DNA of 64,000 nt from Actinomadura xylanilytica (lineage in GTDB: Bacteria > Actinomycetota > Actinomycetes > Streptosporangiales > Streptosporangiaceae). The notes under the pieces were generated by a model, which was given only the letters and a program-made list of their open reading frames with translations, made no database searches and was not told where the DNA came from. The position numbers and the translations under genes are program-made. Position 1 is the first letter of the stretch. Every line of letters begins with the position of its first letter. The stretch spans positions 62,001-126,000 of the forward strand of contig NZ_JASNWE010000004.1 of the NCBI RefSeq assembly GCF_030283145.1. Direction: 5' to 3'. Below are positions 51,688-60,238 of this stretch, in pieces.

Positions 51688-52721
51688 TTGACCTTGTCCG
51701 CGGCCTCGGCGAGCGCCTTGACGTAGTCCTCCAGCACCCAGGAGATCGACAGGGGCGTCGGGTTCGCGGCCGTGCTCAGCGGCTTGCCGTCGGGCAGCAG
51801 GTACACCGAGCCGCGCTTGACCGCGGGGATCTTCGACAGCAGCGGGTCGGTGCCGAGCTTGCCGAGCAGCTCGCCCTTCCCGTCGCCGTATCCGGTGATG
51901 ATGTCGACGTCGGAGAACATGTCGACCTGCTCCGCGCTCCGGCTCAGGAGGAACTTGTCGGTGCCCCTGGACGCCTCGGCGATGCTGCCCGGGATCGTCA
52001 GCCCGAGGTCCTCGAAGAAGAGGGTGCGGGTGTCGTGCGTGGTGTAAAAGCCGATCTGGCTCACGTCGTTGGGGTCGACGTGCGTCATGAACATCGCCGA
52101 CTTGCCCTTGAGCTGCGGGTACTTCGCGACGACCTGCTTGATGTCGCCCTCGATCCCGCCGATGAGCCGGTTCCCCTCGGCGGCCAGCCCGATGGCCTTG
52201 CTGTTCATCCAGATGATCTCGCGCCACGGGGTGGCCCAGGGGGCGTCCGGGTAGACCACCACGGGGGCGATCTTGCTCAGCGTCTCGTAGTCCTGCTCGG
52301 TCAGGCCCGAGTAGGTGGCCAGGATCACGTCCGGCCTGGTGTCGGCGACGGCCTCGAAGTCGACGCCGTCGGTCTCGTCGAACAGGACGGGCGTCTTGGC
52401 GTTGAGCTCCTTCAGGCGCTTCTCCACCCAGGGCAGGACCCCGTCGCCGTTGTCGTCGCCGAAGTTCGCGGCGGCCATGCCGACCGGGACGACGCCGAGG
52501 GCGAGCGGCACTTCGTGGTTGGCCCAGTTGACCGTGGCCACCCGCTTCGGCTTCGCCCGGATGGTGGTCGTCCCCAGCGCGTGCTTGATCGTCATGGGGA
52601 AGGCGGCCGAGCCGCCGCCCGTGCTCACCCGCTCGCTCTCCGGCGAGCTGCCGCAGGCCACGACGCTGCCCAGCAGGACGGCCAGGACGGCCAGGACGCG
52701 AAGGCTGTGTGGACGTTTCAA
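51684..52721 (-). CDS. Ferric-siderophore substrate-binding lipoprotein
   Basis: A 345-aa lipoprotein. Basic start, hydrophobic stretch and lipobox V-V-A-C with Cys23; the mature part is a class III (FhuD/BtuF-like) binding protein with R-V-A-T-V-N-W near the N-terminus and R-P-D-V-I-L-A-T in the first lobe. A TTG start at 52721 is chosen because GGAG lies 6 nt upstream; a GTG at 52733 is an alternative. First gene of the iron operon, with an iron box 105 bp upstream. No siderophore biosynthesis genes are in the window, so foreign siderophores may be the ligand. Confidence 0.9.
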   Translation of the reverse strand: MKRPHSLRVLAVLAVLLGSVVACGSSPESERVSTGGGSAAFPMTIKHALGTTTIRAKPKRVATVNWANHEVPLALGVVPVGMAAANFGDDNGDGVLPWVEKRLKELNAKTPVLFDETDGVDFEAVADTRPDVILATYSGLTEQDYETLSKIAPVVVYPDAPWATPWREIIWMNSKAIGLAAEGNRLIGGIEGDIKQVVAKYPQLKGKSAMFMTHVDPNDVSQIGFYTTHDTRTLFFEDLGLTIPGSIAEASRGTDKFLLSRSAEQVDMFSDVDIITGYGDGKGELLGKLGTDPLLSKIPAVKRGSVYLLPDGKPLSTAANPTPLSISWVLEDYVKALAEAADKVK

Positions 52722-52825
52722 TCCGTGCTCCACTTTCAGGAATCCGCCGGTGCCGGCCCTCGCACGTCCGGATCGCGGTGGGCGTCCGTAGAGCGGTACG
52801 CCGTACGGCCGCAACGCAAAATTAG

Positions 52826-52844
52826 TTAGGTAAGGCTTGCCTTG
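52826..52844. promoter_or_regulatory. Iron box upstream of the siderophore importer
   Basis: TTAGGTAAGGCTTGCCTTG, 14 of 19 matches to the IdeR/DmdR iron-box consensus TTAGGTTAGGCTAACCTAA. Iron-loaded regulator would repress the operon. Confidence 0.75.
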
Positions 52845-52942
52845 GCCAGCACTTTAGGAGGTAGGTCCGAGTTGTGGCAATCAAGCCTTCGGGACACCCG
52901 ATATCGAGATCGGGACACCGAGGCCGGGCGCCGCCCGCGGAC

Positions 52943-53767
52943 TCAGCGCGCCCGGAACGCCCCCGGGGTCAGCCCGGTCGTCCGCCGGAAGGCCGCGCTG
53001 AACGCGCTCGCCGACCGGTAGCCGACCTCCTCGGCCACGACCTCGATCCCCCGGCCCCGACCGAGCAGCTCGATCGCATGCTGGGCGCGCACCGCCGCGA
53101 CCCACCGCCCGAAGCTGGTGCCCGTCTCCGCGTTGAAGGCACGGGTGATCGTGCGGTCGCTCACGGCCAGCCGGGACGCCCAGTCCACCAGCGTCCGCTG
53201 ATCGCCGGGATCGCTCCGGACCGCGTCGACGATCGGGCGCAGCAGGTCGGAGACGGGCAGGTGCACGAGCAGTTCGCGCGCGGAGGGCGTGAGCACGTCG
53301 AGCACCATCGCCCCGGTCACCGCCCGCGAGCCGGCGGACAGCCCGGTGTCGGCGAGCCGCTCGAGCAGCAGCCGGAGCAGCGGGGTGATCTCGACCGCGA
53401 CGGGCGCCTGGAGGATCGAGGGCATACCGCCGAATCCGAGGTAGTCGGCGTGGCACCGGGTACCGGCGATCGCCGAGCCGGAGTGCGGCGTGCCCGCGGG
53501 CATCCACAGGCCCAGGACGGGGGTGACCGTCCAGACCCGCCGCCCCACCACGGCCGTGGACACGCCCCGCTCGTTCCAGAGCAGTTCATGGAAGGGGTGG
53601 GAGTGCTCGTTCCAGACGGTGTCGCGGGAGATGGCCCCGCTCCAGCCCGCGATCGCGAACGGCGTCTCGACCGGCATCCGGGCCGTCCCCGCCGCGGAGG
53701 CGGGCGGCGTGCGGGTCTCCCCGGTCATGGGAGCACGCGGTCGGGCACGAGCGGCATGGCTCCTCAT
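52943..53767 (-). CDS. AraC-family transcriptional regulator
   Basis: A 274-aa AraC protein: an N-terminal cupin-like sensor (F-H-E-L-L-W-N-E-R-G, W-M-P-A-G-T-P-H-S) and a C-terminal double helix-turn-helix (W-A-S-R-L-A-V-S-D-R-T-I-T-R-A-F, then E-V-V-A-E-E-V-G-Y-R-S-A-S-A-F-S-A-A-F-R-R-T-T-G). It lies directly upstream of the siderophore importer and has its own iron box, so it probably activates import when the ferric siderophore is sensed. The start is uncertain: 53767 or an in-frame ATG at 53728; neither has a good ribosome binding site. Confidence 0.9.
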   Translation of the reverse strand: MRSHAARARPRAPMTGETRTPPASAAGTARMPVETPFAIAGWSGAISRDTVWNEHSHPFHELLWNERGVSTAVVGRRVWTVTPVLGLWMPAGTPHSGSAIAGTRCHADYLGFGGMPSILQAPVAVEITPLLRLLLERLADTGLSAGSRAVTGAMVLDVLTPSARELLVHLPVSDLLRPIVDAVRSDPGDQRTLVDWASRLAVSDRTITRAFNAETGTSFGRWVAAVRAQHAIELLGRGRGIEVVAEEVGYRSASAFSAAFRRTTGLTPGAFRAR

Positions 53768-53798
53768 CCCGGTACTGCGGAGGCGGGCCGGACACCTC

Positions 53799-53817
53799 CA
53801 AGGTTAGGCTTACCTTA
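53799..53817. promoter_or_regulatory. Iron box upstream of the AraC gene
   Basis: CAAGGTTAGGCTTACCTTA, 15 of 19 matches to the IdeR/DmdR consensus, 32 bp before the AraC start; it could also touch the divergent metallopeptidase promoter. Confidence 0.75.
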
Positions 53818-53928
53818 TCTTCGGACGGTGCATCCTTCCGAGATCGGCTGTTCATCGCGCCGGGGATGAACGATGATCATTTCCAGATCATCCGAAGGTG
53901 ATCGTTCGATTCGACGAGAGGCCCTTCG

Positions 53929-55377
53929 ATGGCGATTCTCAGATCGGCGCACCGGCTTCCGCTGGCGATCGCCGCGGTCGGCGCCGTGGCACTCGGGCTG
54001 CTCACGCCCGCCGCCGCCACCGCCGACATCCGGTACGAACCCGGCGCGCCCGGACTCGGCGACCCCTACTTCCCCGACCTCGGCAACGGCGGATACGACG
54101 TCGGGCACTACTACCTGAAGACCGCCTACGACCCCGGTACCGACCGGCTCACCGGCACGACCACCATCACCGCCACGGCCACCCAGAACCTGTCCCGGTT
54201 CAACCTCGACCTGTACAAGATGAACGTGCGGTCGGTCCGCGTGAACGGTCACCCCGCCCCGTTCGCCCGCACCGGCGAGCGCGAGCTGGAGATCACGCCG
54301 CGCGGCGGCCTGCGCAGGCAGAGCTCGTTCACGGTGGTCGTCCGGTACGACGGCGTGCCCGAGACGCTGGGCGGCCCGATCATCTTCGACCTGCCGTACG
54401 GGTTCCTGCACACCAGGGACGGCGCCACCATCTCCTCCGAGCCCAACGGCGCCTCCACCTGGTTCCCGGCCAACGACAACCCGCGCGACAAGGCGCTGTT
54501 CACGATCGAGACGACCGTGCCGCAGGGCCTCAAGGCGATCTCCAACGGCCGTCTGGTCGAGCAGTGGAACTCCGGCGGCAAGGACACCTTCCTGTGGCGG
54601 GAGGACCGGCCGATGGCCACCTACCTGGCGACCGCCTCGATCGGACGGTTCAACGTCTCCACGACCACGACCCGCACCGGCATCCAGCAGCTCGACGCGG
54701 TCGACCCGGAGGTGGCGTCGGACCCCGACTCCCTCTCCACTCCGGGCTGGACCACGCGGGCGACCGACGAACTGGCCGGCTACTTCGGGCCCTACCCGTT
54801 CACCTCCACCGGCTCCATCATCGAGAACAACTTCGTCCCGCCGCTGAACCTCGACAACGCGATCGAGACCCAGACCCGTCCCACGTACCAGAAGCAGCCC
54901 ATCGAAAAGGGCGTGGTCCATGAGATGAGCCACCAGTGGTTCGGCAACAGCGTCACCCCCGCGCGCTGGAAGGACGTCTGGCTGAACGAGGGCTACGCGC
55001 TCTGGACGGAGAAGTTCTGGGCCGAGAAGCACGGCGGCCAGTCCGCGCAGGACGCGTTCGGGGCGCTGTACGACAGCCCGCCGCCTATCCCGCCGGGACG
55101 GCCCGGCTTCTGGGACGTCCCGACCGCCGATCCGACCCGCGACCAGATGTTCCACCGCTCGGTCTACTTCCGCGGCGGGATGGCGCTCCAGCAGCTCCGG
55201 CACAAGATCGGTGACGAGCGGTTCCTGCGGCTCACCCGCACCTGGCTCGCGGAGAACGAGTACGGCAACGGCACCACCGAGGAGTACGAGGCGCTCGCGG
55301 AGAAGATCTCCGGGCAGGACCTCGGCCGATTCTTCACCACGTGGATCCACTCGGCGGGCAAGCCCCCCGCCTGGTGA
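53929..55377 (+). CDS. Secreted M1-family metallopeptidase
   Basis: A 482-aa exported peptidase. A ~32-residue signal peptide ending in A-A-A-T-A is followed by the M1 N-terminal beta domain and a gluzincin catalytic domain: His331-Glu332-x-x-His335 and Glu354 (N-E-G) bind zinc. The usual G-A-M-E-N exopeptidase loop is replaced by S-I-I-E-N-N, with A-I-E-T-Q-T-R-P after it, a form seen in a group of short actinobacterial relatives. The large C-terminal helical domain of aminopeptidase N is missing. It probably trims peptides outside the cell. GAGAGG precedes the ATG. Confidence 0.9.
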   Translation: MAILRSAHRLPLAIAAVGAVALGLLTPAAATADIRYEPGAPGLGDPYFPDLGNGGYDVGHYYLKTAYDPGTDRLTGTTTITATATQNLSRFNLDLYKMNVRSVRVNGHPAPFARTGERELEITPRGGLRRQSSFTVVVRYDGVPETLGGPIIFDLPYGFLHTRDGATISSEPNGASTWFPANDNPRDKALFTIETTVPQGLKAISNGRLVEQWNSGGKDTFLWREDRPMATYLATASIGRFNVSTTTTRTGIQQLDAVDPEVASDPDSLSTPGWTTRATDELAGYFGPYPFTSTGSIIENNFVPPLNLDNAIETQTRPTYQKQPIEKGVVHEMSHQWFGNSVTPARWKDVWLNEGYALWTEKFWAEKHGGQSAQDAFGALYDSPPPIPPGRPGFWDVPTADPTRDQMFHRSVYFRGGMALQQLRHKIGDERFLRLTRTWLAENEYGNGTTEEYEALAEKISGQDLGRFFTTWIHSAGKPPAW

Positions 55378-55573
55378 TCACAGGCCGCCCGGCCGCCCGC
55401 TCCTGATCCGGCCGCTCGGCCTGGGCCGTGAACGCGACTACGCGCAGCAGCCTTCTCCGGGCGGCCGTCCTCACGGAGAGTTGTCCCTGGCCAGGTCATT
55501 GGCATAGCGTCGAATCAGGGCCGGTCATCGACGGCCGTGCCTCCAGACAGTGATCTCAACGGGGGAGGAGACC

Positions 55574-56185
55574 ATGTTCGTACAGATCATCCAAGGCGGG
55601 CTCGCCGCAGACCGTGCCGAACTGAAGGAGGCCCTGGACCGCTGGGAGCGCGAACTGGAGTCCTCGGCCGAGGGGTGGCTCGGCACCACTGCGGGGGTGA
55701 CGGACGACGGGACCTTCATCGGCATCGTCCGGTTCGCGTCCGTCGAGGCCGCGCGCCGCAACAGCGAGCGTCCAGAGCAGCACCGGTGGTGGACCGAGAC
55801 CTCCAAGCTGTTCCGCGGCGACGTCACCTTCCACGACTGCACCGACGTCGACCTCATGATGGACGGCGGCTCCGACGACGCCGGCTTCGTCCAGGTCATC
55901 CAGGGCCGCATCCGCGACCTCGAAGGGCTGCGCGCCTACCTGCGGGACATGGACGAACAGGCGCTGCGCGGGTTCCGGCCCGACATCATCGGCAGCATCA
56001 CCGCCTACCACGCGGACGGCGGCTTCACCGAAGCCGCCTACTTCACCTCCGAGGCCGAGGCCAGGGAGGGCGAACGCAGCCAACCGCCGCAGGAGATGCG
56101 GGACGAGATGGACAAGATGATGGCCTTCTACGAGGGCGAGTGGACCTATCTCGACCTGCGCGAGCCCTGGCTGTCCTCGCCCTGA
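55574..56185 (+). CDS. Duplicated dimeric alpha-beta barrel protein
   Basis: A 203-aa protein made of two tandem copies of one ~95-residue domain: F-V-Q-I-I-Q-G-G (from residue 2) and F-V-Q-V-I-Q-G-R (from residue ~105) begin equivalent halves, each with a beta-alpha-beta pattern of antibiotic-monooxygenase/EthD-like folds. Fusing two such halves gives the dimer in one chain. No catalytic residue set can be named. GGGGGAGGAG precedes the ATG at 55574. The 196-bp region upstream holds no gene. Confidence 0.7.
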   Translation: MFVQIIQGGLAADRAELKEALDRWERELESSAEGWLGTTAGVTDDGTFIGIVRFASVEAARRNSERPEQHRWWTETSKLFRGDVTFHDCTDVDLMMDGGSDDAGFVQVIQGRIRDLEGLRAYLRDMDEQALRGFRPDIIGSITAYHADGGFTEAAYFTSEAEAREGERSQPPQEMRDEMDKMMAFYEGEWTYLDLREPWLSSP

Positions 56186-56241
56186 GCCGATTCCGGGCGG
56201 CGCGTCCGGTCTGATCGGCGGTACGCTCACGCCGGCTTGGT

Positions 56242-56254
56242 TACGCTGCGCCTT
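56242..56254 (+). promoter_or_regulatory. Leaderless promoter of the long WD40 gene
   Basis: TACGCT at 56242-56247, 7 nt before the ATG at 56255; no ribosome binding site. Confidence 0.4.
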
Positions 56255-59023
56255 ATGTCTGGTCCCGCCGGTTCTGCCCTGACCGATTGCGCGTTCCTGG
56301 TGAACGCCGATCCCGACCGGGTGCTGCCGCTGCTCGCCCACGCGACGACCCCGGACGAGCGGCTGGCCTCGGCCGTCTACCGGACCTCGCTGCGCCTGGT
56401 CCGCGCGGCCGATCCGGCCGGCCGCCGCCAGCTCCTCGCCTGCAACGCCGTGCGGTGGGGCGCCGGTGAGCTGGGCGAACGCTTCGCCGCCGTGGCCGTC
56501 CCCGGGGCGCCCGCTCCGGAGTGGCGGGTCGACTGGGCGACCGGGCCGGGGATCGACCAGCGGCTGCTACTGGAGTTCAACGGCCACCCCAGCGGGGTGC
56601 ACGCGCTGGGGATCGCCGACGTCGGCGGGCGCCCGCTCGCCGTCACCGCGGACCGAGACGGCTTGGTCCGCCTCTGGGAACTGGTCAGCGGCGACCTGGT
56701 CGGCGACCCGATGGCCGGCCACACCGGCGGCGTCCTCGCGGTCGCGTGCGGGGAGCTCGGAGGCCGCCCGGTCGCCGTCACCGGGGGCCAGGACGGCACC
56801 GTCCGGGTGTGGGACCTGGACGGCGGCGTCGAGGTGGGCGCCCCGTTCACCGGGCACGGCGACGCGGTCCGCGCGGTGGCAATCGCCGAGTTGGGCGGAC
56901 GTCCCGTCGCGGTGTCCGGCGGCTGGCGGGAGGCGCGGGTGTGGGACCTCTCCACCCGCGCGGAGATCCACCCGCCCCTGACCGGCCCCGAGAACTGGGT
57001 GTTCGCGCTGGCGTGCACCGAGGTCGGCGGCCGTCCGGTCGCGGTCGCGGCCGGCGCCGACGGCTCCCGTTGGCGATGGGACCTGAGCACCGGAGCGTGC
57101 GTCGGCCGGCCGTTCGACGACGACATCAACGGGGCCGCCGCGCTGGCCGTCACCAGGCTCCGCGGGCGCCCGATCGCGGTGACCAACGGGTCCTACATCG
57201 ACCATCCGGTGCACCTGTGGGATCTGGAGACCGGGGAGCGCCTCCTCTCCCCTCTCACCGGGCACGGCAGCGGCGTCCAGGCGGCGGCGTGCGCCGACGT
57301 CGACGGCCGGCCGGTCGCCGTCACCGGAGACGGCGACGGCGTTGTCCGGGTGTGGGACCTGGACAGTGGCACGCAGCTCGGAGAGCCGCTCGACGCGGGC
57401 CATGGCGTGATCGCCACGGCGGTCGCCGACCTCGGCGGGCATCCCGTCGCGGTGACCTGCGACCACCTCGGCAGGATCCAGGTCTGGTCCCTCGTCCGCA
57501 CCGGACCGGCAGGGAACCCGCTTCCCGGCGCCGGCGGCGTCCAATCCGCGGCCCACGCGGAGATCGACGGCCGGCCGGTCGTGGTGACGGCGGGCGGCGA
57601 CGGGGCCGTGCGTGCGTGGGATCTGGCCACCGGAACGCCGGCCCGCCCGCCGGTCACCGGGCATCGCGGCGGCGTCCCGGCCGTGGCGACCGCCCGGCTC
57701 GGCGGCCGTTCGGTGGCGGTGACCAGCGGCTACGACAGGACGCTGCGGGTGCTGGATCTTGAGAAGGGCACCGATCGGCCGCTGTCGAATCCGCCCGCGA
57801 CGGCGGGGGCGGTGGCGAGCGCCGAGGTCGACGGCCGTCCGGTCGCGGTCACGGGCGACTGGGACGGCGACGTGCGGCTCTGGGATCTCACCACCGGCGC
57901 GGCGATCGGCCCGGCACTGGCCGGGGGAAGGGTGCCGGCGGTGGCCGCCGCCGAGACCGACGGCGGACCGGTCGCGGTCACCGGGGGCGACGACGGCCTG
58001 GTCCGCGTCTGGGACCTGAAGAGCGGCGACGCGATCGGCGACCCCGTCACCGCCCACACCGCCGGGATCAGCACGGTGACCTGCCTTCAGGTGGACGGGC
58101 GCGTCGTGGTGCTGTCCGCCGACCGCACCGGGGACGTCCGGGCACGGGACCTGGCGAGCCGCGAGCCGGTCGACCCCGCCCTGTGCGAAACGGCCACGGG
58201 CGAGCGCGTCGAACCGCCGCTCACCGGTCACGCTGGCACGGTGAGCGCGGTCGCGTGCGGTCACCTCGACGACGGCGACTCGGTCGCCGTCACCGCGGAC
58301 GCCGATGGCGTGGTGTGCCTGTGGGACCTCTCCTCCCGAACGCGGATCGGAAGGCTGCCCACCAAGGCGGGCTCGAAGGTCACCGCTCTGGCGGTCGCCG
58401 AGATCGGCGGCGAATCGGTCGCGGTGGGCTGCGGGTCCACCGGCGAGTTGTGGACCTGGAGTCTGCTGACCCTCGAAGAGCTGCACTCGGCGCGGACGAG
58501 CCTGGCCGCCCAGGTCCACGCCATCGCGACGATGCGGGTGGACGATCGGCCGGTCGCGGTCACCGCCGACGTCGTCGGCACCGTCCGGACCTGGGACCTG
58601 GCCGATCAGACCCTCCTGACCACTCATCTCGGCGCCACCACCGGTGTGGCGTGCGGCGCGGTCGACGGTCGCCCGGTCGTGGCGGGCTACGGATGCGACG
58701 ACGCGCTGCGGGTGTGGGACCCCGTCACAGGGGACCTTCTCCTTGGCCCGATCGCCGGTCACACCGGTCAGATCTCCTCTGTGGCCTGCACGGAGACCGG
58801 CGGCCGTCCCGTCGCCGTCGTCGGCGGCACGGCCGGCGCGGTCCGGTGGGTCCGGCCGACCCTGGGCGAAGTCCGGTTCTGGGACCTGGCCACAGGCGCC
58901 CAGGCCGGACCCCGCCTACTGTTCCCCGACCGGGTGTCGACGGTACTGGCGGCACCGGACGGCCGGCTGGTCGTGCACTTCGGCCCCGACATCGCGGTGC
59001 TGAGCAGGAGGCCCGCCCGCTGA
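56255..59023 (+). CDS. Long WD40 repeat protein (about 17 repeats)
   Basis: A 922-aa protein. A helical N-terminal ~90 residues (L-V-N-A-D-P-D-R-V-L-P-L-L, A-V-Y-R-T-S) is followed by about 17 WD-type repeats with a highly regular unit of ~44 residues, G-G-R-P-V-A-V-T-G-G-x-D-G-x-V-R-V-W-D-L. Seventeen is not a multiple of seven, so the chain would form two propellers plus a partial one, or blades of mixed size. The N-terminal segment resembles that found before WD40 arrays in actinobacterial NACHT-type proteins, yet no NACHT or kinase domain is present. No signal peptide; probably a cytoplasmic scaffold. Confidence 0.88.
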   Translation: MSGPAGSALTDCAFLVNADPDRVLPLLAHATTPDERLASAVYRTSLRLVRAADPAGRRQLLACNAVRWGAGELGERFAAVAVPGAPAPEWRVDWATGPGIDQRLLLEFNGHPSGVHALGIADVGGRPLAVTADRDGLVRLWELVSGDLVGDPMAGHTGGVLAVACGELGGRPVAVTGGQDGTVRVWDLDGGVEVGAPFTGHGDAVRAVAIAELGGRPVAVSGGWREARVWDLSTRAEIHPPLTGPENWVFALACTEVGGRPVAVAAGADGSRWRWDLSTGACVGRPFDDDINGAAALAVTRLRGRPIAVTNGSYIDHPVHLWDLETGERLLSPLTGHGSGVQAAACADVDGRPVAVTGDGDGVVRVWDLDSGTQLGEPLDAGHGVIATAVADLGGHPVAVTCDHLGRIQVWSLVRTGPAGNPLPGAGGVQSAAHAEIDGRPVVVTAGGDGAVRAWDLATGTPARPPVTGHRGGVPAVATARLGGRSVAVTSGYDRTLRVLDLEKGTDRPLSNPPATAGAVASAEVDGRPVAVTGDWDGDVRLWDLTTGAAIGPALAGGRVPAVAAAETDGGPVAVTGGDDGLVRVWDLKSGDAIGDPVTAHTAGISTVTCLQVDGRVVVLSADRTGDVRARDLASREPVDPALCETATGERVEPPLTGHAGTVSAVACGHLDDGDSVAVTADADGVVCLWDLSSRTRIGRLPTKAGSKVTALAVAEIGGESVAVGCGSTGELWTWSLLTLEELHSARTSLAAQVHAIATMRVDDRPVAVTADVVGTVRTWDLADQTLLTTHLGATTGVACGAVDGRPVVAGYGCDDALRVWDPVTGDLLLGPIAGHTGQISSVACTETGGRPVAVVGGTAGAVRWVRPTLGEVRFWDLATGAQAGPRLLFPDRVSTVLAAPDGRLVVHFGPDIAVLSRRPAR

Positions 59024-59052
59024 CACGGCCGGTGGGCGCTCGTCCGGGCGGT

Positions 59053-59065
59053 TACGATGCCAGGC
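59053..59065 (+). promoter_or_regulatory. Leaderless promoter of the small membrane protein gene
   Basis: TACGAT at 59053-59058, 7 nt before the ATG at 59066; this argues against the alternative ATG at 59057, which would overlap the -10. Confidence 0.4.
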
Positions 59066-59455
59066 ATGAGCCTCACGTCGGGTCGGTCCTGCCTGCGGGC
59101 GGACGCGGGGTACTGCGGAATCGCGGCGGTCTGCACCATGGCGTTCGCCAAGCCCCTCGGGTCCGCGTTCGGGATGCCGGCCGTCCTCCTGCTGGGCGTC
59201 GCCCTGGTCACCGCTCTCTGGGCGGGACTGCTGCTGTTCGCCGCGACCGGCTCGCGTCTGCGTCTCTCCCTGGCGGGGGTCATGGGCGCCAACGTCATCG
59301 CCGCGTCGCTCATCGCGGCGCTCGGCCTCACCCGCCCCGCCGACGCCCTCTCCCTGCTTCTCCTGGCCGTCGCCGTCGAAGTCGGCGCATTCGCCGCATG
59401 GCAGGCGTTCTTGCTGAGCAGGGGTCCCTCAGGAAAGGCCGGGGGCTCGCGCTAG
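59066..59455 (+). CDS. Small integral membrane protein
   Basis: A 129-aa protein with about four hydrophobic segments (near residues 15-30, 37-60, 66-87 and 92-115) and short loops. No family motif is recognised. It follows the WD40 gene by 42 bp but appears to have its own promoter. Confidence 0.7.
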   Translation: MSLTSGRSCLRADAGYCGIAAVCTMAFAKPLGSAFGMPAVLLLGVALVTALWAGLLLFAATGSRLRLSLAGVMGANVIAASLIAALGLTRPADALSLLLLAVAVEVGAFAAWQAFLLSRGPSGKAGGSR

Positions 59456-59574
59456 GAAGCGGCACGGTCCCGGGACTCACCTGATCGGGTTCGCTCCATG
59501 ACGGGACGGACCTCCACCATCCCGTGCTTCGACACCCTCCGAGAGATCGGCACGAACACATCCGAGGAGTGCAC

Positions 59575-60117
59575 ATGCGAAAGCTCACAGCGGGCCTGTT
59601 CATGACCCTGGACGGCGTGGTGGAGACACCCGACGCCTGGCAGGGGCCCTATTTCAACGACGAGGTGGGCCGGCGCATCACCGCCGGGATCGCCGAGGCC
59701 GACGCGCTGCTCATGGGCACCAGCACGTACCGGCAGTTCGCCGGGCTCTGGACGTCCCAGGAGAGCAACCCGATGGCCGACCTCATGAACTCGCTCACCA
59801 AGTACGTGGTCTCCAGTAGCCTGACCAGCTTCGAGTGGGCGAACTCGGTCCCGCTCACCGGGGACTTCGCCGCGTCGATCGACCGGCTGAAGCGGCAGGA
59901 GGGCAAGACCATCCAGGTGCCGGGCAGCCCGCGGCTGGTCCGCTCGCTGCTCGGGCACGGGCTGCTCGACGAGCTCAACCTCATGATCCACCCGATCGTC
60001 CTGGGCACCGGCATGCGCCTGTTCGAGGACACGCCCGAGCTCGCCTTCGAGGTCACCGACTCCACGACGCTGTCCACCGGCGTAGTGGCCGTGACCTACC
60101 GCCCGGTCCCCGGCTGA
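59575..60117 (+). CDS. Dihydrofolate reductase-fold (RibD C-terminal) protein
   Basis: A 180-aa RibD C-terminal-type reductase: R-K-L-T-A-G-L-F-M-T-L-D-G-V-V-E at the start, L-M-G-T-S-T-Y near residue 50, Q-V-P-G-S-P-R-L-V-R-S-L and L-M-I-H-P-I-V-L-G-T-G-M-R-L-F towards the end. The fold binds NADPH; many stand-alone members have no known substrate. GAGGAG precedes the ATG at 59575 by 5 nt; the frame opens earlier without a good start. Confidence 0.88.
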   Translation: MRKLTAGLFMTLDGVVETPDAWQGPYFNDEVGRRITAGIAEADALLMGTSTYRQFAGLWTSQESNPMADLMNSLTKYVVSSSLTSFEWANSVPLTGDFAASIDRLKRQEGKTIQVPGSPRLVRSLLGHGLLDELNLMIHPIVLGTGMRLFEDTPELAFEVTDSTTLSTGVVAVTYRPVPG

Positions 60118-60238
60118 CCGGCCGGCGGCGGCGCCGTCGGTGGCCGGCACACCGACGTCGGGAGAATGAGGCCGGTGGCTGACCGCATTGGTTCGTAGGG
60201 TCCCGGAACGAGCACGAAGACCTCGAAGGGACACCGCC

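Noticed and set aside
56567..58762. A 731-codon open frame antisense to the long WD40 gene
   Set aside because: Its apparent repeats mirror those of the sense WD40 array.
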